Shown: positions 51,301 to 63,177, numbered from the stretch's first letter. The stretch is DNA of 64,000 nt from Oscillospiraceae bacterium (GCA_910574635.1 CAJTCG010000004.1:124001-188000), one strand, 5' to 3'. Numbers and translations are program-made. The notes: generated by a model from the sequence alone, not told the origin.

Positions 51301-54300
51301 GAGGAATCGGAATAACGGAGCTGAATCTTCTTCTCCCGCAGACGCTCCGGCGTTCCCAGCAGCTCAAACATGAACTGCTGGTAAATCTCCGGGTTAATCC
51401 AGGACGCGCCCACCCGAACGTTGATCTCCGTGGCGGTCAGGTCCTTGGGCTGTACCTGTTCCAGCTTCTCCACATTGATAGCAAACTGTGGATTTTCTTC
51501 TGCGGCGGCGCGGGCCTGGGCCAGCTTCACCCGGACATTGCCGGAAAGGTATTTGTCCGCCGTCTGCCAGCCCTGCGACCAGTTTTCACCATCCTCGGCA
51601 AAGTCAAAGGGGCCAGTGGCAGGGTCCTTAAAGATAATGCCCTTTAAATCCTCCACAATCTGCGGGATTTTATCAGAACCGCCCATGAGGGAGGCCATAT
51701 AGCCTAAATCCACGCAGGCTTTCTCCCCAATGGACACTGCCAAGGCTTCTACCGCCGTGTCCACACTGGTGACGGCCTGTCGATTCTGGATAGTACGCTT
51801 GGTGAACATATCCGCCTTGCGCTCCAAATTCCCTTCATCGTCCAGCACCTCTAGAGAACACAACAGGGGGTAGGAGGAATCCTGTTCAAAGGCCCTCTTG
51901 TTGCCCGGGCTGTTCAAGAGGCCATGTTTTTTCGTGAAAGCGTCGTAAAGCCGATTGAGCTTGGTCTGCTCCGCCTTGATTACATCGTCCCCGGCGTTTT
52001 CCAACTGCAAATCAACGAGTTTCCGGGCACAGTCCCGAATGGCGATCATGCCCATGGCCCGTTCCGTGGGGGTCTTGCCCAGGTCCACAGGCTTCATGCG
52101 GGAATTTTCGCGGAAATACAGCTTTCCATCTGAGAGGGAGTAGCTGAAATTCCGCACGGAGGGGTCGGCGGGAATGGATTCAATTTCTTCACTGTCCACT
52201 TGTTCCGACTCGATCTCCAGCAGCTCCCGGTCAGGTGGGGCAAGGTTCTGAATCGCTCCAGCAAGTTGCTGGGAAAGCTCTGCATTCGGAATTGGATTAC
52301 ATACCAGTTGCGGACCAAAGGGACCGGAAACAATATCCAGTTTGCCGAGGACCATCTCTGGATGATTATGAAAATAGCGGTTGATTGCGACAAAATTATG
52401 ATATTTGGAGCCATCCTTGTTGGTATGCTCATGTTCCAGTATGGTATCGGTTTCCACCCACTCTGGAAGGTCTTTTCCGAGGATACGGGGCGCATCCCGC
52501 TTTTGTAGAAAAATAATATCGGTATTCATGCCTGTACCGGCATTTTCAAGGAAGGCGTTGTTGGGTAGTCGTATCGCACCAAGGAAATCACAGCGTTCTG
52601 CCATAAGTTTTCGAGCACGCATGTCCTTTTTGTCCATAGTTCCTCCGCTGATGCCATTGGAAGAAATGTAGGCAAGAATACCGCCGGGCCGCAGCTTATC
52701 TATGCTTTTTATAAAAAAATAATCATGGATAAACAGCTTGTACTTATCGTATGGTTTGTCTGACACCTTGTAGGCACCAAAGGGGACATTTCCAATCGCA
52801 AGATCAAAGAAATCATCAGGGTAGCGGGTATGCTCAAAACCATCTGTCGTAATACCCACATTTGGGTAAAGCTGCTTTGCAATGCGTCCAGTGAGGTCGT
52901 CCAATTCCACGCCGTAGAGCTTTGCCGCCGCCAGCTTCTCCGGCAGGAGGCCGAAAAAGTTGCCGATGCCCATGGACGGCTCCAGCACGGTCCCCGGCTG
53001 GAAGCCCATGTTCTCCACCGCCTGATACATGGCCTTGATGACGGTGGGACTGGTGTAGTGGGCATTGAGTACCGTACTGCGGGCGGAATCGTATTCGGCC
53101 TGGGTCAGCACCTCCTTCAGCTCGGCATACTCCTTCGCCCACTTGGGATTATTTTCATCAAACGCCCCGGCAATGCCGCCCCAGCCCACATAGCGGGATA
53201 GGGTTTCCTGTTCCTCTGGTGTAGCAAGACGGCCCTCCGCCTCAATCTGTTTTAAGGTTCGGATAGCTGCCATATTATACTGATATTTCGTTTTTTCGCT
53301 GCCCACGCCCAGGTTATCATCGGTGATCTGGAAGTTATGGCGTTCCCGGCGCGGTTGGCGGGAAACTGGCGGAGGGAGCGGAATCACCTGCCCGCCGTCA
53401 ATCTCCACCTGTTCCGGCTCCGGTTCAGAGGGAGGCGGGGGAGGTGCGGAATCTTCCGTGCCCAGGACAGCGGTGCGGGCCTTGGCAACAAGGTCCCGCA
53501 CGGCCTGGATGGACCGCTGAAGATACGAATAGGCCGTATCCAGAATTTTTAGGTGGACAATATCATGCTCCGCGTCTACGCTGTGGATTTTCACACGCCG
53601 TCCGTCCACCGTCAGCTCCATGCCCACAGGGATTTCATCAGCGGCATCCAGCCGTTGACGGTGCGCCGCCACCTCCGCAATGGTGTATTCCTCACTTCGC
53701 TGGGCTTCCTCTATAAATTCCCGGACAAAGGGAATCGGCTCTGAGCGGAAAATGGGAAACCAGCCCTTCATATCCAAGTCTTGCAGGCTGACGGTCCCCG
53801 CTTGGAAGTCTACGCTGTCGATTTTCATGCGCCGTCCGTCCATGGTCAGCTCCATGCCCAGGGGGATGAACTCCGCCGCGCTCCGCTCCTTGATGATCTC
53901 ATAGGGCGCGTCCGGGCCGCGTTTGGGGTCAGGCTGGGCCAGAACCACACTATGACCATGCTCCAACAGGTCCGTCAATGCGGACTGCCAGCCCAGGGAG
54001 GTTCCGGTAACAAAGGTGCTGCCCAGACCGGGAATATCCCGCGTCAGCAGGTCCTTCCCCATGGCGGGGGCCGCTGCTTCGGCGTCCTTCCCGTAGAACA
54101 GCATATAGTCCCCCACCTGCACGCCGACGAGCTTGTCTGGGTATCGGGCCTTCAGGTCCAGGTATTCGTCAACATTAGGGGTGAGATCAGGTTCGGACTG
54201 GACAGCGGCAGGGGTTTCCGGCTGCTGCGGAACACCCGCCCCGGTGGGTTCCGGCACTGTCTCCGGCGCAGGGGGTATCTCCGCACGTTCCTGCTCCGCA

Positions 54301-57300
54301 TGGTCCGCAGGGGAGTTCTGGGGCTGGGGCACAGCAGGCTCCGGGCGCTTAAAAGGCCCTTTGGCCGACCATGTTACATACTGCGGCTTCGGAGTAGGCG
54401 GCGCGCCTTTCGCCCATTCCGGCGCATCCGCATCCTTGGAATGACGGTCCGGGCCGTCCCGTTGGTCAAGGGAAATATCCTGATAGTTGCGCTCCATCAG
54501 GTCTTCAATCAGCCATTCCCGGAATTTTGGCAGAGTGTGATACGCCGCCAGCATTTCCGAATTATCAAACGCAACGTGCTTTAAGTAGGCATACAGCTCA
54601 CTTTCAAGGGCCTCTTGCGCTTGGTCATAATCGTTGGAAGGGTCCCGAAGCTGTTCGTACACCCAGCCGCCGCGATTGATCTCCCGATCTATCCACTCCA
54701 AGGCGTCACGGTAGAGGATGACAGGGCTGACCGTCCACTCTCTGTCATGCTCTTGGAAGGTCATGTATTGTTCGTAGCCGTCAATAACCTCCTCCGTCAA
54801 CCATTCCGGCTTTGGAGAAGTGGCGTCGTATATCTCCCGCATTTTGGAAATCTGTGCCTTGACGCCGCCTTCGGTCAGAAGTTTTTCTTGCCGTCTGCCT
54901 TCGCCTAAAAAGTTCTCGCAGTCCGCTGCCAAAACACTAAGCTGTTGATATAAAGATTCAAGGCTTAAATCGAGTGGGTTATCATTCCCCTCTGCGGCCT
55001 GCTCCGGCTGGGGCTGGGACAACATCGGGTAGGTTTCGCTGGTGATTTTTTGATGAAGCCGGTCATGGAAAGTGGTATTATCATAATACTGCTTTAACAG
55101 CAGCGTTTCATTGATAGCCAGTACCGCCCGTTTGATTGCCGCGCCACACTCCAGACGGGCGAGGTCCCGGTCGGAGTTGGCGCAGGCGTTTTTATATACT
55201 GTATCTTCCAGTACCAGATTCTTGACCATGGGTGTGTAATGCTCATAAATCTGCCTGACGGTAGGATTATCGCCTAAAGCGCCATTTTCTGGTGCCGCAG
55301 GGGGTTCCAACGCCTTGCCGTCCTGGTCAAAGGTCAGGCGCACCTCCTCACCGTCCCGGACCATGACGGCCTCCCGCTTGTGGTAGCCCTGCTGACTGAT
55401 ATTTTTCATCCATTGTTGAGCAAAGGTGTTCAAATCCCGGTGCAGCTTGGGAATCCACTTGCCGGGTTCCGGGTAGACCTCCTGGTAAATCTGAATAGAG
55501 CCGTCCTGCCGGAAGGTCAGCGGTTCCATGGTTCCCTTCTCCCGGTCCACCCGGAAGGTCATTTCCGGGTCATACATGGTATCGTTGTTTTGCTGGAAGG
55601 TGTGGCTGACAGCGATCACGTCCGTATCTATCCATTGCAGGTGGAGGGGCATCATAACTCCGCCTGCCTCCATGCGCAGATAGCGGTATTCGCCGCTGGC
55701 AATCTCCGGAAATAGCTTTATAAGTTTGCGGTAGTTCAACTCCACCTTGGTTCGTCCGGGCTTTGGGGGTTTACCGGCGGTGTATGTTGATTCCACCGCC
55801 TTTGTCAGATCCGCCCGCAGCCTTGCGAGCAGATTTTCAACCGCGTCCCGGTCCGCCGCCGAAAAGCTGAATGTAACTTCACCGTTCTCATGGGTAAACT
55901 GCGCGGTGCCGATCCCGTTGGCCTGCATGAGCCGCGCCAACAACGGCGCTTCCTCCGCAGTTACCGTGGCCTGATAGTTGGGAACCGTGACAGTGACTTT
56001 GAGATCGTCCGCTCCGCCAGGGAGAGAACGCATGGTGTGAGGTTGTCTATCTAAGGGCACAACGGTCACATCATGGCTGGCCCGCAGTTTCTCTACACAG
56101 CTATCCAGCGCATAGGTGGGAAAGCCACAGAAGATTACATCGCCCAATCCAGGGCGGACCACATCAGGAATGACACGTTGGGACAGTCCCAAGTCCAGCA
56201 GAGGTGCGGCGGTCCTGGCGTCCTCGCCGTACATCTCAAAGAAGTCGCCCACCTGATACAGCACAATGCCGTCTGGGTGGGCTTCCTTGATGGCCTTATA
56301 GGCCGAATACGGGGATGGGACGAAGGTACTGCTCTGCTCCGGGGCCTGGGGCGGCGCTGGCGGCTGGACCTCCGGCGCAGGTGCGGGCGGTCCTGGCTCC
56401 AGCGGGGCGGACGCTGCCGGGGAGAACAAGCTGAATTGGCCGCTCTGGTTCTCCTGTGCCGGAGTGCGCCGCTTGTTCGTCAGGGCACGGGCCGCAGCCG
56501 CCAGCCGGTCCCCAGAATCAGGCGGGGCCTCGGAAGGTGTGCGTTGGGGTGCGGGGACCGCACGCCGGGCCTCCTTTGCTGTCTGTTTCGCCTGACGCTC
56601 CGCCTGCAAAACAGCTTCCGGCAGAGGTTCATACAGAGAATATTCACCCCGCATGAATGTCTCCATATCCCGCAGGGCGGGCGTCATCCGTTGGTATACC
56701 GGGCTGTCCAGGGAGACAGCGTTCATGATGTTGAACATCTCGCCGTACAATTCAGATTGTTTCTTGGAATCATCAGATTCCAGAATAGCCCGGATTCTCT
56801 TCACGGCGGCGTCCATATCGTTGCCGGGGGGATTGGTCCGGTTGGGGTCCATACTGTAAAAATGATAAATCCGCCGGGCAAGGGTTACTTTCTCATAAAC
56901 CGGAAGGTACGCCTTTTCCTGATCGTTGAGATACTGCCCACTGTCAACCAACGCCCGGACGCGCTTTTGCACCTGGTTCCAGTTCAGCGTGACCGTATCA
57001 TAGCCCTTATAGCCGGATTCTTCATCCTCACGGGTGAGACTGATCCCCTTGGTGCCATGGTTCTCGTCGTAGCCGGTGCAGCAGTGTCCGCCTTCGCCAT
57101 AGCTGCTTTTCAGAAAGTCGGCGCACTCCTTGGGGTCATGACCCTGCTTAAAATAGGCGTAAATACGCAGTTTGGCCTCGGATATATTGCCGCCGCGACG
57201 TAAAAGCTGGGTAATTTCATCCTCGGTGATGAAGCTGGCCTTTGCCGGGGCAAAGCCCTCTACCTCTTTATATTGCTCTTTTACCGCAGATAAACGGTCA

Positions 57301-59351
57301 ATGCTTCTGAACAGTTCCTCCGGGTCATGGATTTTGCGGAAGCGCAGGAGGTCCGGGCGGTATCTGTATTCGACCATAAATGCGTCCAGCTCCTGCAAAA
57401 TCTGCTGGCGGTGGACCGGGAATTTCAGCAGTTCAGCGATTTCCTTTGTATCGTCCGGAAAACCTTTGCCCAAGAAGTGCTGAGAAATGATGGGCATAAG
57501 ATTCCGCTCCTTTGCGCTGTCGCTGAAATCCTGGCGGAGATACCATAGCTTTTCAGCCAGTTCCCGCACTTCGTTGTCGGGAGCGGCGTCAATTTTATCC
57601 TGCGCGGCGAATGTTCCATCCCGCAGGAGGTTGGAGGTCATAGCGGCGGCGTTCACCCAGGTAACAAGGGTACTGCCGGGACCAAAAGCGGACCGTCCCG
57701 GTGCGATACGAAATCCTTCCTGATTAAACCATAGGGAGTATTCCTGTCCGTCAATGGTAACGCCCTTGCCACCCTCGCCAAATTCCTTTGCCATGAAGGA
57801 AGCGGCGGCGGAACCGGTGGGACCCTTCTGGAAGAAGGCCACAATGCGCTCAATGCTGTGAGAACGGTTGCCTCCGCTAGTGAGGGCGTAGCCAATGACC
57901 GCCTCCGGCACCTGTCCGGCAGGAAGGGTGGTTTGCTGCTGGGCTGTCCGCTGGTCCTCTGCTTGGGCCTGGGCGATATTCTCAATCTGTTCCTCTACCG
58001 TAGGGAACAGGGAGAACAACGAAAGGTCCGGCTCCGCAGGGTATAGCGTTTCTTCTTTGGACGCAGAAACGGCGGGCTGTTCGCCCGCCGTCTCCTGCTG
58101 TTCCTGATTTACTTGTAGACGATCTCCGCCAGCACGATCTCCTCCGCCTGGGCCGTGAAGCTGTTCACCGCCTGAACCCAGCCCGTCTGATCGCGGGCCT
58201 TCATCGCTTCGTCCACTCCGTTCTGCTCCTTCAAGTCGGCCACCATCCGGTCCACCTGCTCCCGCGCCTGCCGGTCGATCTCCCGCAGGTGGGGGTACAG
58301 CCGTCCCGTCAGCAGCATGGAGGTGTATGTCCCGGCGTGGCGTTCCTCCAGGAACGTCTCCCTCAGCATCCCGTACTTGCCCAGGGGCATTTCCTCCAGG
58401 TCCTCCGCTCCGTCCAGCGTCAGGTCGGGAATCAGGTAATCGCCCGCTTGCTTGTAAGTCAGTTCTTTCGTCATGGTTGACGCTCCTTTCTTCGCTTTCG
58501 CGCTTTACAGCGCTAAACTCTTCCTTGGCCTTAGTATAGTCGATCTCAGGCGATTTTGCAAGAGGTTTTTCAATATTTTTTTCTTTATTTTTTGCCTGTT
58601 CCCGGTCAAAGGCTTTGACGGCGCGGCCAATTTCGTTGAGAAGGTCCATGGAAACCTTGCTGGCGGCATTACCCAAGTGGTGGAGGACGGCGGGGGTGGA
58701 AAACTCGGTAATGTTCGCAAGGTCCTCGTCCTCCAGGTAATCGCTGGGGTCCAGGCCGCAGCGGGTCAGGACGGTGTACTGGACGCTGGCGGTGAGGATA
58801 TTCCGAAAGTGGACCTCCAGGCTGAGATCGTCCAATTCCTCAAAAAAGCTGCCCCGCGTGTCATGACGCAGGTCCTCCAGGTAGTCCCGGTAGGCTTCCC
58901 CCACGGCACAACTGGCCTGTTCCATGAGCCGCCAGCCAATGTCTAGTTCGACGCTGGGACCATACTGCCGCTCCAATGCCTCCGCAACAGCGCCATATTT
59001 TTCCTCTGTCATTTCCCACAGATACGGCTCACGAGCTCCCCGCACCGGGCGGGTGTCCGCCACATCAAAGACATATTCCAAGCGGGGTTTACCCCACTTA
59101 TTGTTCCGAATGAGAGCGATGCCCTTGGAATGGGGCTTCACCCATCGCCGCATGGTTTCATTCCACAGCTCCATGCTGGCGCAGGCCGTAGCGTCCGGGC
59201 GCTGGGCGTAGATCAAAAGCTGTTCATCAAAACGATATTTGTAGAGACGGCTTGCGGTACCCAAATACCGTTTCCAGCCGTCCACATCCCGCGTGACGGT
59301 TTGGGCGGTGTGAGCTGCCAGCTCCGATACAAATTGCAGTTTGCTTGCCAT
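48351..59351 (-). CDS. Giant ArdC-like/MutS-I-like/adenine methyltransferase/SNF2-type helicase protein
   Basis: A 3,666-residue protein starting after GAGGAGG. In order: an ArdC-like N-terminal domain ([20 protein letters not shown], residues 37-56); a Gly/Asp/Ala-rich stretch at 293-414 that is the other-frame reading of tnpV; a MutS domain I-like module near 1020-1045 ([15 protein letters not shown]) and a second, weaker copy near 1730-1760 ([14 protein letters not shown]); an N6-adenine methyltransferase near 2100-2350 with NVPF in place of NPPF ([12 protein letters not shown]); a superfamily 2 helicase with Walker [10 protein letters not shown] near 2830, VDEAH near 2991 and [11 protein letters not shown] near 3322; and a coiled-coil tail. 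Such proteins are known from clostridial conjugative elements and may protect or process transferring DNA. It is longer than most homologues I recall. A lower-GC patch covers the methyltransferase part. Confidence 0.88.
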   Translation of the reverse strand: MASKLQFVSELAAHTAQTVTRDVDGWKRYLGTASRLYKYRFDEQLLIYAQRPDATACASMELWNETMRRWVKPHSKGIALIRNNKWGKPRLEYVFDVADTRPVRGAREPYLWEMTEEKYGAVAEALERQYGPSVELDIGWRLMEQASCAVGEAYRDYLEDLRHDTRGSFFEELDDLSLEVHFRNILTASVQYTVLTRCGLDPSDYLEDEDLANITEFSTPAVLHHLGNAASKVSMDLLNEIGRAVKAFDREQAKNKEKNIEKPLAKSPEIDYTKAKEEFSAVKRESEERSVNHDERTDLQASGRLPDSRPDAGRSGGPGGNAPGQVRDAEGDVPGGTPRRDIHLHAADGTAVPPPAGDRPAGAGAGGPDGGRLEGAERSGRSDEGPRSDGLGSGGEQLHGPGGGDRAGGDRLQVNQEQQETAGEQPAVSASKEETLYPAEPDLSLFSLFPTVEEQIENIAQAQAEDQRTAQQQTTLPAGQVPEAVIGYALTSGGNRSHSIERIVAFFQKGPTGSAAASFMAKEFGEGGKGVTIDGQEYSLWFNQEGFRIAPGRSAFGPGSTLVTWVNAAAMTSNLLRDGTFAAQDKIDAAPDNEVRELAEKLWYLRQDFSDSAKERNLMPIISQHFLGKGFPDDTKEIAELLKFPVHRQQILQELDAFMVEYRYRPDLLRFRKIHDPEELFRSIDRLSAVKEQYKEVEGFAPAKASFITEDEITQLLRRGGNISEAKLRIYAYFKQGHDPKECADFLKSSYGEGGHCCTGYDENHGTKGISLTREDEESGYKGYDTVTLNWNQVQKRVRALVDSGQYLNDQEKAYLPVYEKVTLARRIYHFYSMDPNRTNPPGNDMDAAVKRIRAILESDDSKKQSELYGEMFNIMNAVSLDSPVYQRMTPALRDMETFMRGEYSLYEPLPEAVLQAERQAKQTAKEARRAVPAPQRTPSEAPPDSGDRLAAAARALTNKRRTPAQENQSGQFSLFSPAASAPLEPGPPAPAPEVQPPAPPQAPEQSSTFVPSPYSAYKAIKEAHPDGIVLYQVGDFFEMYGEDARTAAPLLDLGLSQRVIPDVVRPGLGDVIFCGFPTYALDSCVEKLRASHDVTVVPLDRQPHTMRSLPGGADDLKVTVTVPNYQATVTAEEAPLLARLMQANGIGTAQFTHENGEVTFSFSAADRDAVENLLARLRADLTKAVESTYTAGKPPKPGRTKVELNYRKLIKLFPEIASGEYRYLRMEAGGVMMPLHLQWIDTDVIAVSHTFQQNNDTMYDPEMTFRVDREKGTMEPLTFRQDGSIQIYQEVYPEPGKWIPKLHRDLNTFAQQWMKNISQQGYHKREAVMVRDGEEVRLTFDQDGKALEPPAAPENGALGDNPTVRQIYEHYTPMVKNLVLEDTVYKNACANSDRDLARLECGAAIKRAVLAINETLLLKQYYDNTTFHDRLHQKITSETYPMLSQPQPEQAAEGNDNPLDLSLESLYQQLSVLAADCENFLGEGRRQEKLLTEGGVKAQISKMREIYDATSPKPEWLTEEVIDGYEQYMTFQEHDREWTVSPVILYRDALEWIDREINRGGWVYEQLRDPSNDYDQAQEALESELYAYLKHVAFDNSEMLAAYHTLPKFREWLIEDLMERNYQDISLDQRDGPDRHSKDADAPEWAKGAPPTPKPQYVTWSAKGPFKRPEPAVPQPQNSPADHAEQERAEIPPAPETVPEPTGAGVPQQPETPAAVQSEPDLTPNVDEYLDLKARYPDKLVGVQVGDYMLFYGKDAEAAAPAMGKDLLTRDIPGLGSTFVTGTSLGWQSALTDLLEHGHSVVLAQPDPKRGPDAPYEIIKERSAAEFIPLGMELTMDGRRMKIDSVDFQAGTVSLQDLDMKGWFPIFRSEPIPFVREFIEEAQRSEEYTIAEVAAHRQRLDAADEIPVGMELTVDGRRVKIHSVDAEHDIVHLKILDTAYSYLQRSIQAVRDLVAKARTAVLGTEDSAPPPPPSEPEPEQVEIDGGQVIPLPPPVSRQPRRERHNFQITDDNLGVGSEKTKYQYNMAAIRTLKQIEAEGRLATPEEQETLSRYVGWGGIAGAFDENNPKWAKEYAELKEVLTQAEYDSARSTVLNAHYTSPTVIKAMYQAVENMGFQPGTVLEPSMGIGNFFGLLPEKLAAAKLYGVELDDLTGRIAKQLYPNVGITTDGFEHTRYPDDFFDLAIGNVPFGAYKVSDKPYDKYKLFIHDYFFIKSIDKLRPGGILAYISSNGISGGTMDKKDMRARKLMAERCDFLGAIRLPNNAFLENAGTGMNTDIIFLQKRDAPRILGKDLPEWVETDTILEHEHTNKDGSKYHNFVAINRYFHNHPEMVLGKLDIVSGPFGPQLVCNPIPNAELSQQLAGAIQNLAPPDRELLEIESEQVDSEEIESIPADPSVRNFSYSLSDGKLYFRENSRMKPVDLGKTPTERAMGMIAIRDCARKLVDLQLENAGDDVIKAEQTKLNRLYDAFTKKHGLLNSPGNKRAFEQDSSYPLLCSLEVLDDEGNLERKADMFTKRTIQNRQAVTSVDTAVEALAVSIGEKACVDLGYMASLMGGSDKIPQIVEDLKGIIFKDPATGPFDFAEDGENWSQGWQTADKYLSGNVRVKLAQARAAAEENPQFAINVEKLEQVQPKDLTATEINVRVGASWINPEIYQQFMFELLGTPERLREKKIQLRYSDSSGEWRVQGKSEDSRDNVRVHTTYGTKRINAYELFEAALNQRDVRVFDKKWIDGKETRVLNEKETMIAQQKQEAICEQFKEWIFKDPERRETLCRKYNSIFNATRPREYDGSHIRFAGMNPEISLRPHQQNAVAHILYGKNTLLAHCVGAGKTFEMVAAAMESKRLGLCQKSLFVVPNHLTEQWGGDFLRLYPGAKVLVATKKDFEPHRRKKFCARIATGDYDAVIIGHSQFEKIPLSPERQSAVIRDQIDEIIVAIADAKEEEGSHFTVKQMEKTKKNLEAKLAKLAAKEKKDNVVTFEELGVDRLFVDEAHSFKNLFLHTKMSRVAGISQTDAQKSSDMYGKCRYMDEITGGRGITFATGTPISNSMVELYTMMRYLQFDTLVKNGHRHFDNWAADFGEKVTAMELKPEGTGFRAKTRFAKFYNLPELINIWKEAADIQTADMLKLPVPEAEYITVTTEPSSFQQEMVAELGDRAEAVRNRIVEPDQDNMLKITSDGRKLALDQRLQNPLLPDDPDSKVNACVKNIVTEWRDSADIRGTQLVFCDLSTPKNDGKFNVYTDIKGKLIDQGIPPEEIAFIHDANTEAQKAELFAKVRRGQVRVLIGSTQKMGAGTNVQDRIVASHDLDCPWRPADLEQRAGRSLRQGNMNKSVKMFKYVTKGTFDAYNWGLVENKQKFIGQIMTSKSPARSAEDVDATALSYAEVKALATGDDRIREKMELDVQVAKLKMLKSNHTSMRYEMQNKALKYYPQKIAETKLFIEALGKDLPIVQANPVRDDAFSMTVMGQTFTERKEAGEAIIKACLLMPDPEKPLDLGEYRGFPMQLHCDGSKFKITMKQNLTYMAELADDPVGNISRINNALEGMADKIKAHEARLVTLEKELVNAQEESERPFPKENELVEKFARLTQLNRELEKPRQTKANQSQDGEDEPDLEDGEAPAPEPPALTVVGGDKPSIRAALRSYVPPAPVAAGAERGQRREAAL
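58109..58474 (-). CDS. tnpV: TnpV protein, encoded inside the giant gene in another frame
   Basis: A 121-residue protein: [40 protein letters not shown] and [18 protein letters not shown] segments, ending in [12 protein letters not shown], match the TnpV family of clostridial elements. GAAAGGAG lies nine bases before its ATG. The whole gene sits within codons 293-414 of the giant methyltransferase-helicase on the same strand in a different frame; there the host protein is low-complexity (Gly, Asp, Ala, Arg). The family sequence is in this frame, so this is the original coding sense and the host frame reads through it. TnpV function is not established. Confidence 0.8.
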   Translation of the reverse strand: MTKELTYKQAGDYLIPDLTLDGAEDLEEMPLGKYGMLRETFLEERHAGTYTSMLLTGRLYPHLREIDRQAREQVDRMVADLKEQNGVDEAMKARDQTGWVQAVNSFTAQAEEIVLAEIVYK

Positions 59352-59422
59352 GAATACCTCCTCGTTTCAGTATAGAGAAGCCCGAAATGGATGAAATATC
59401 CCGCTCCGGGCAATATGGGCGG

Positions 59423-59701
59423 TCAGCCGCTCGTTCGCTTGTTTTGGTTCATCTTATCCAGCACAGCCCTCTGCGCCGGGGAGAGGATGCGGGGCGATGA
59501 TACCTTCAGCCACTTCTTCGGCAGTTCAAACGTCAGCCCGCCCCAAGCGTTGACGGCGGTCTGGCGCACCTGTTCCGGGTGGGACTGGCACAGCTCCAAA
59601 AGCTGATGCTTCAAAGCCTCGTTGTGGGTGTAGACGCTGGCCGTGCGCTCTGCCTCGTTGAAGTTGATAACCGTTTCCTTTTCGATGTTGGTCAGTCGCA
59701 T
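59423..59701 (-). CDS. Small conserved element protein, 92 residues
   Basis: Starts MRLTNIEKETVINFNEAERT after GGAGAGG; ATG 59701 is preferred because the longer frame upstream is the other-frame reading of the neighbouring gene. ASVYTHNEALKHQLLELC and VNAWGGLTFELPKKWLKVSS are familiar from small proteins in this position of clostridial elements, just before the giant helicase gene. Function unknown. Confidence 0.78.
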   Translation of the reverse strand: MRLTNIEKETVINFNEAERTASVYTHNEALKHQLLELCQSHPEQVRQTAVNAWGGLTFELPKKWLKVSSPRILSPAQRAVLDKMNQNKRTSG

Positions 59702-59705
59702 GGCG

Positions 59706-60461
59706 TCACCTCTCCGGGTCCCGGCTGGGGTTGGAGGGAGCGGCCCCGCCCTGGGACCGTCCGGCTTCCTCCTGGCACTGGCGCAGATTGTCCAGGAGGG
59801 AGGGCTTGGGGGCCTCACTCCTGACAATAACTTCCTTCGCAACTTGTAAGGTTTCCAGAATGTCCATAGACACGGATTCAATGGAAGAAGCGCCCAGGAG
59901 CGTCTGGCACTCTAAGATGTTCTGTGCGGCCAGCCGGTGAATCTGGCTGGGGGTATCCTGTATATCCGCAACGACCTCCATCCGCCCACCGTCTATCAGC
60001 CGCATGGTTTCCTTATCATAGAGGGTGTAGTCATAGGTGGCAAAGCAATCGTCACAGGTATACTCACGATCATCCTCGCTGGTCTGGATATGAAGATACG
60101 CAGTACCGCCCACCAGGTAAAGGGCCTCATTCTCGGATGCCTCCACAACAGGCTTGGGGGCCTCGTTATTGATGATGCCGTCAATCTGGTTGTAGTTGCC
60201 CTCCACACTCATTTCCGCAGCCGCTAAATGGTTCACTTCCTGAACAGCTTTTATTTCATACTTGGGCTTAAATTGCGCTACTTCCCTATAAAGCTCCTGG
60301 CGGCGCGTATCATTGATTAGCCCCAACTGCTGTGCCATATCAAGAGAACCGATATAGGTCCAGTACCACGCCAGTTGAGCCTCTGGGCGGGCGTTCTCCT
60401 TTGTGAGTCCACGGACAGTTTCCGCTTTCAGGCCCGCAACGACCTGTTCCACATCTCTCAT
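59706..60461 (-). CDS. Uncharacterised 251-residue element protein
   Basis: ATG 60461 lies four bases past the upstream stop, with GGAGG nine bases ahead. Residues 30-75 contain EAQLAWYWTYIGSLDMAQQL and a helix pair; residues 110-170 hold EALYLVGGTAYLHIQTSEDD and YTCDDCFATYDYTLYDKETM, a small beta-rich segment with a CxxC; the C terminus is a Pro/Gln-rich tail. Large clostridial elements often have such a protein before the helicase gene. Family name not recalled with certainty. Confidence 0.72.
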   Translation of the reverse strand: MRDVEQVVAGLKAETVRGLTKENARPEAQLAWYWTYIGSLDMAQQLGLINDTRRQELYREVAQFKPKYEIKAVQEVNHLAAAEMSVEGNYNQIDGIINNEAPKPVVEASENEALYLVGGTAYLHIQTSEDDREYTCDDCFATYDYTLYDKETMRLIDGGRMEVVADIQDTPSQIHRLAAQNILECQTLLGASSIESVSMDILETLQVAKEVIVRSEAPKPSLLDNLRQCQEEAGRSQGGAAPSNPSRDPER

Positions 60462-60465
60462 AGGC

Positions 60466-60873
60466 TCAACCTCCGCTGCTCTCAGCAATCTCCAGCAGAT
60501 CGCCATACACAGCGTTGATGGCGGTGATCACGGCGCAGACGGCATCGTCCACCGCCGTCAGCACTTCCTCGCTCTCGGAGTCAGCCAGCTCCAGCAGGGC
60601 CTCCACTGTCTCCGGGGACAGGCCCAGCTTGACGGCCATATCGTCCGCGTTGGGGACGCCACCCTCGTCCTCCAGGAACCAGTCGTAGGGCATACCGAAA
60701 TAGTGTGCAATAGCCCGGAACTGGTAGGCGTTGGGGGTGCTGATGCCGTTAAGCCAGCGGTTCACCGTGGGCACGGACACGCCCAGGTGACGAGCCAGCT
60801 CCCCGCGCTCCACACCGCTGGCGGACAGAATCGCCTTCAAACGGCGGTCAAAAATATTGTTGTTCATATTCAT
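60466..60873 (-). CDS. XRE-family HTH protein with C-terminal helical domain
   Basis: A protein of about 135 residues. RLKAILSASGVERGELARHL, then VSVPTVNRWLNGISTPNAYQ forms the HTH and FRAIAHYFGMPYDWFLEDEG the usual following helix. A further 60 residues are acidic and helical (LSPETVEALLELADSESEEV). ATG 60873 is preferred over a GTG two codons upstream that overlaps the topoisomerase stop. It is embedded in the transfer operon rather than divergent from it, so it may be an autoregulator of late genes. Confidence 0.8.
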   Translation of the reverse strand: MNMNNNIFDRRLKAILSASGVERGELARHLGVSVPTVNRWLNGISTPNAYQFRAIAHYFGMPYDWFLEDEGGVPNADDMAVKLGLSPETVEALLELADSESEEVLTAVDDAVCAVITAINAVYGDLLEIAESSGG

Positions 60874-60875
60874 TC

Positions 60876-62996
60876 TCACGTTCCTTTCTTTTCAGTAGAT
60901 TTGTTGTTGTCAAATTCCAGCTTGAAGCGGACAAATTTGCCGCCGTCATCGTTCAGGACAACGGTGGCGTCATAGAAAACGCCCTTCTTCTCAGAAAACA
61001 GGCCGGTGACAGCCGCGCACCCGGTTTTCAGGAGAGAAGCGGCGATTTTCTTTGTCAGCTCCTTGCGCTTGCTGGTAAAGAAGCGGTCGTTTTTCCACAG
61101 CGCAAAGCCGCAGGAGGGGGTATCGTGGTAGCCCTCGCAGTAAAAGCTCTTTTTGCCCTCCACCACATTTTTGCCGCAGCGGGGGCATTTGCCAATCACT
61201 GCCCGCCCGGAATCGGAGAGAGGGGACGGGGTTACGTTCACATTCCGATAGGCTTTTACCAAATCGGTGAGCATGGCGGTAATCCCCGCCATGAAGTCCT
61301 CCGGGGCCAGCTCACCCCGTTCCACGGCCCCCAGCCGGTCCTCCCACTCCGCTGTCAGCTTGGCGGACTTGAGCTGGTCGGGCATGGCCCAGAACAGGGC
61401 CAGTCCCTTCTCCGTAGGAATGAGCTGTTTCTTCTTGCGCTCCACAAAGCCAGACTTCACCAGCTTTTCAATGGTGGCGGCGCGGGTGGCGGGTGTGCCC
61501 AGGCCGGTCCGCTCCACAGATTCCAGAGCAGCAAAGTCCTCCGCGCTGGCGTGTTCCATGGCGGAGAGCAAGGTGTCCTCGGTGAACCGTGCCGGGGGAG
61601 ACGTAGTGCCCTGCTTCAGCAGAGCGTCCGCACTCTCCAACCGCTGGCCCTCGGACAGCGCCGGGAGCGCCGGGGCCGGTTCCTCGGCTTTCTGCTTCAG
61701 TGTGGATAAGAAGGCTTTCTCCGTTCCCTTCCAGCCTAGCGCCGTCACCGTGCGGCCCTTAGTCATAAAAGAAGCGCCGCCACAGTCCAGCGTAACGGCA
61801 GTCTCCGCATAAGTATGGGCCTCGCCCACGGCGCACAGCAGCCGGACGGCGATCATGCGGAGGATGTTCCGCTCCCCGGTGGGCAGGGCGGCAAGGTCAG
61901 CACCGGCGATCTCCGCCGTGGGAATGACGGCGTGGTGGTCAGTCACTTTGGAGCTGTCCACCACCTGAGCAGCGCATACCGGGAGGGGCTGGCCCGCCAG
62001 GAAGGACAGCGCACCAGCCACAGTGGAGCAGAGGACGGGCAGGCCCTCCGCCATATCCTCGGTCAGATAGCGGCTGTCCGTCCGGGGGTAGGTTGCCAGC
62101 CGCTTCTCATAGAGAGATTGGAGGTAGTCAAGGGTCTGCTGGGCGGTGTAGTCAAAGAGGCGGTTAGCCTCCCGCTGGAGAGTAGTTAAATCGTAGAGTT
62201 TCGGGGGACGCTCGGTTTTGTCTTTCCGGGTGACAGACTGAACCACGGCGGTTTTGCCCAGGCAGGAGGACCGCAGGGCTTCCGCGTCCGTTTTAGAATT
62301 GAACTTGCCGCTGACGGCCCGGAGGCCCTGGGTGGTCAACTCCACAATGTAGAATTTTTCCTTCTTGAAATGCTCAATCGCCGCCTCCCGTTCCGCCAGA
62401 AGGGTGAGCGTGGGGGTCAGCACCCGGCCCACGTTCAGCGTCTTGCCTTTATACAGCGTGGTAAACAGCCGGGTCCCATTGATGCCAACGAGCCAGTCAG
62501 CCTTGGCGCGGCAGAGGGCGGCGGTGTAGAGGTTGTCGTACTTCTGGCCGTCTGCCAGATTATCAAAACCCTTGCGGATAGCGGATTCCTCCATGGAGGA
62601 AATCCACAGCCGCTTGACGGGCTTCGTGCATTTACAAAGGTTATAGGTCAGCCGGAAAATCAGCTCACCCTCCCGTCCGGCATCCGTGGCGCAAATTACC
62701 GTGTCCACATCCTCCCGGTTCATAAGCTGGCGCAGGATGTTAAACTGCTTCTTGGTGTCCGGCAAAACTTGAAACCGCCACAAGTCGGGGATAATGGGCA
62801 GATCGGCGTAATTCCACTTGGAATATTTGGGGTCGTATGCGTCAGCCGGGGCCAGCTCTACCAGATGGCCCACACACCAGCTAACCAGCCAGCCGCCGCC
62901 CTCCATATAGCCGTCCTTCCGACTTGTTGCCTCCAGCACCTTGGCGATGCTCATGGCAACCGAGGGCTTTTCCGCAATTACAAGGTTATGTCGCAT
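60876..62996 (-). CDS. topB: DNA topoisomerase III
   Basis: A type IA topoisomerase of 706 residues from ATG 62996. NLVIAEKPSVAMSIAKVL starts the Toprim domain, CATDAGREGELIFRL has its acidic residues, and RLATYPRTDSRYLTEDM contains the active-site tyrosine. CPRCGKNVVEGKKSFYCEG near the C terminus is a zinc ribbon. Element-borne TopB is standard in Tn1549/CTn-like conjugative elements and probably resolves replication or transfer intermediates. Confidence 0.93.
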   Translation of the reverse strand: MRHNLVIAEKPSVAMSIAKVLEATSRKDGYMEGGGWLVSWCVGHLVELAPADAYDPKYSKWNYADLPIIPDLWRFQVLPDTKKQFNILRQLMNREDVDTVICATDAGREGELIFRLTYNLCKCTKPVKRLWISSMEESAIRKGFDNLADGQKYDNLYTAALCRAKADWLVGINGTRLFTTLYKGKTLNVGRVLTPTLTLLAEREAAIEHFKKEKFYIVELTTQGLRAVSGKFNSKTDAEALRSSCLGKTAVVQSVTRKDKTERPPKLYDLTTLQREANRLFDYTAQQTLDYLQSLYEKRLATYPRTDSRYLTEDMAEGLPVLCSTVAGALSFLAGQPLPVCAAQVVDSSKVTDHHAVIPTAEIAGADLAALPTGERNILRMIAVRLLCAVGEAHTYAETAVTLDCGGASFMTKGRTVTALGWKGTEKAFLSTLKQKAEEPAPALPALSEGQRLESADALLKQGTTSPPARFTEDTLLSAMEHASAEDFAALESVERTGLGTPATRAATIEKLVKSGFVERKKKQLIPTEKGLALFWAMPDQLKSAKLTAEWEDRLGAVERGELAPEDFMAGITAMLTDLVKAYRNVNVTPSPLSDSGRAVIGKCPRCGKNVVEGKKSFYCEGYHDTPSCGFALWKNDRFFTSKRKELTKKIAASLLKTGCAAVTGLFSEKKGVFYDATVVLNDDGGKFVRFKLEFDNNKSTEKKGT

Positions 62997-63177
62997 TTTT
63001 ACCACTTCCCTTTATCAATTTTCGATAGCACACACCCAGGCAGGGTACGTCACGGCCATAGGGACAGCCATAGCAGGGATGGCCGGGAGAAAGGGCGGGA
63101 GGTCCGTGGACCTCCCGCCGCTCCGTGGGAACCTGGATCATTATGCGTTCATAAGGACTGTCGGTGAAACGGGTCAT
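62986..63177 (-). CDS. Small cysteine-rich protein
   Basis: A 63-residue protein: MTRFTDSPYERIMIQ at the start, then GHPCYGCPYGRDVPCLGVCY with four closely spaced cysteines, probably a metal site. It overlaps the DUF4366 stop (ATGA) and the start of topB. I have seen small proteins of this pattern between DUF4366 and topB genes in related elements. Function unknown. Confidence 0.72.
   Translation of the reverse strand: MTRFTDSPYERIMIQVPTERREVHGPPALSPGHPCYGCPYGRDVPCLGVCYRKLIKGSGKNAT

Noticed and set aside
56073..57203. Open frame of 376 codons on the + strand within the giant gene
   Set aside because: Unlike tnpV it is antisense, has no ribosome site and no recognisable family sequence.
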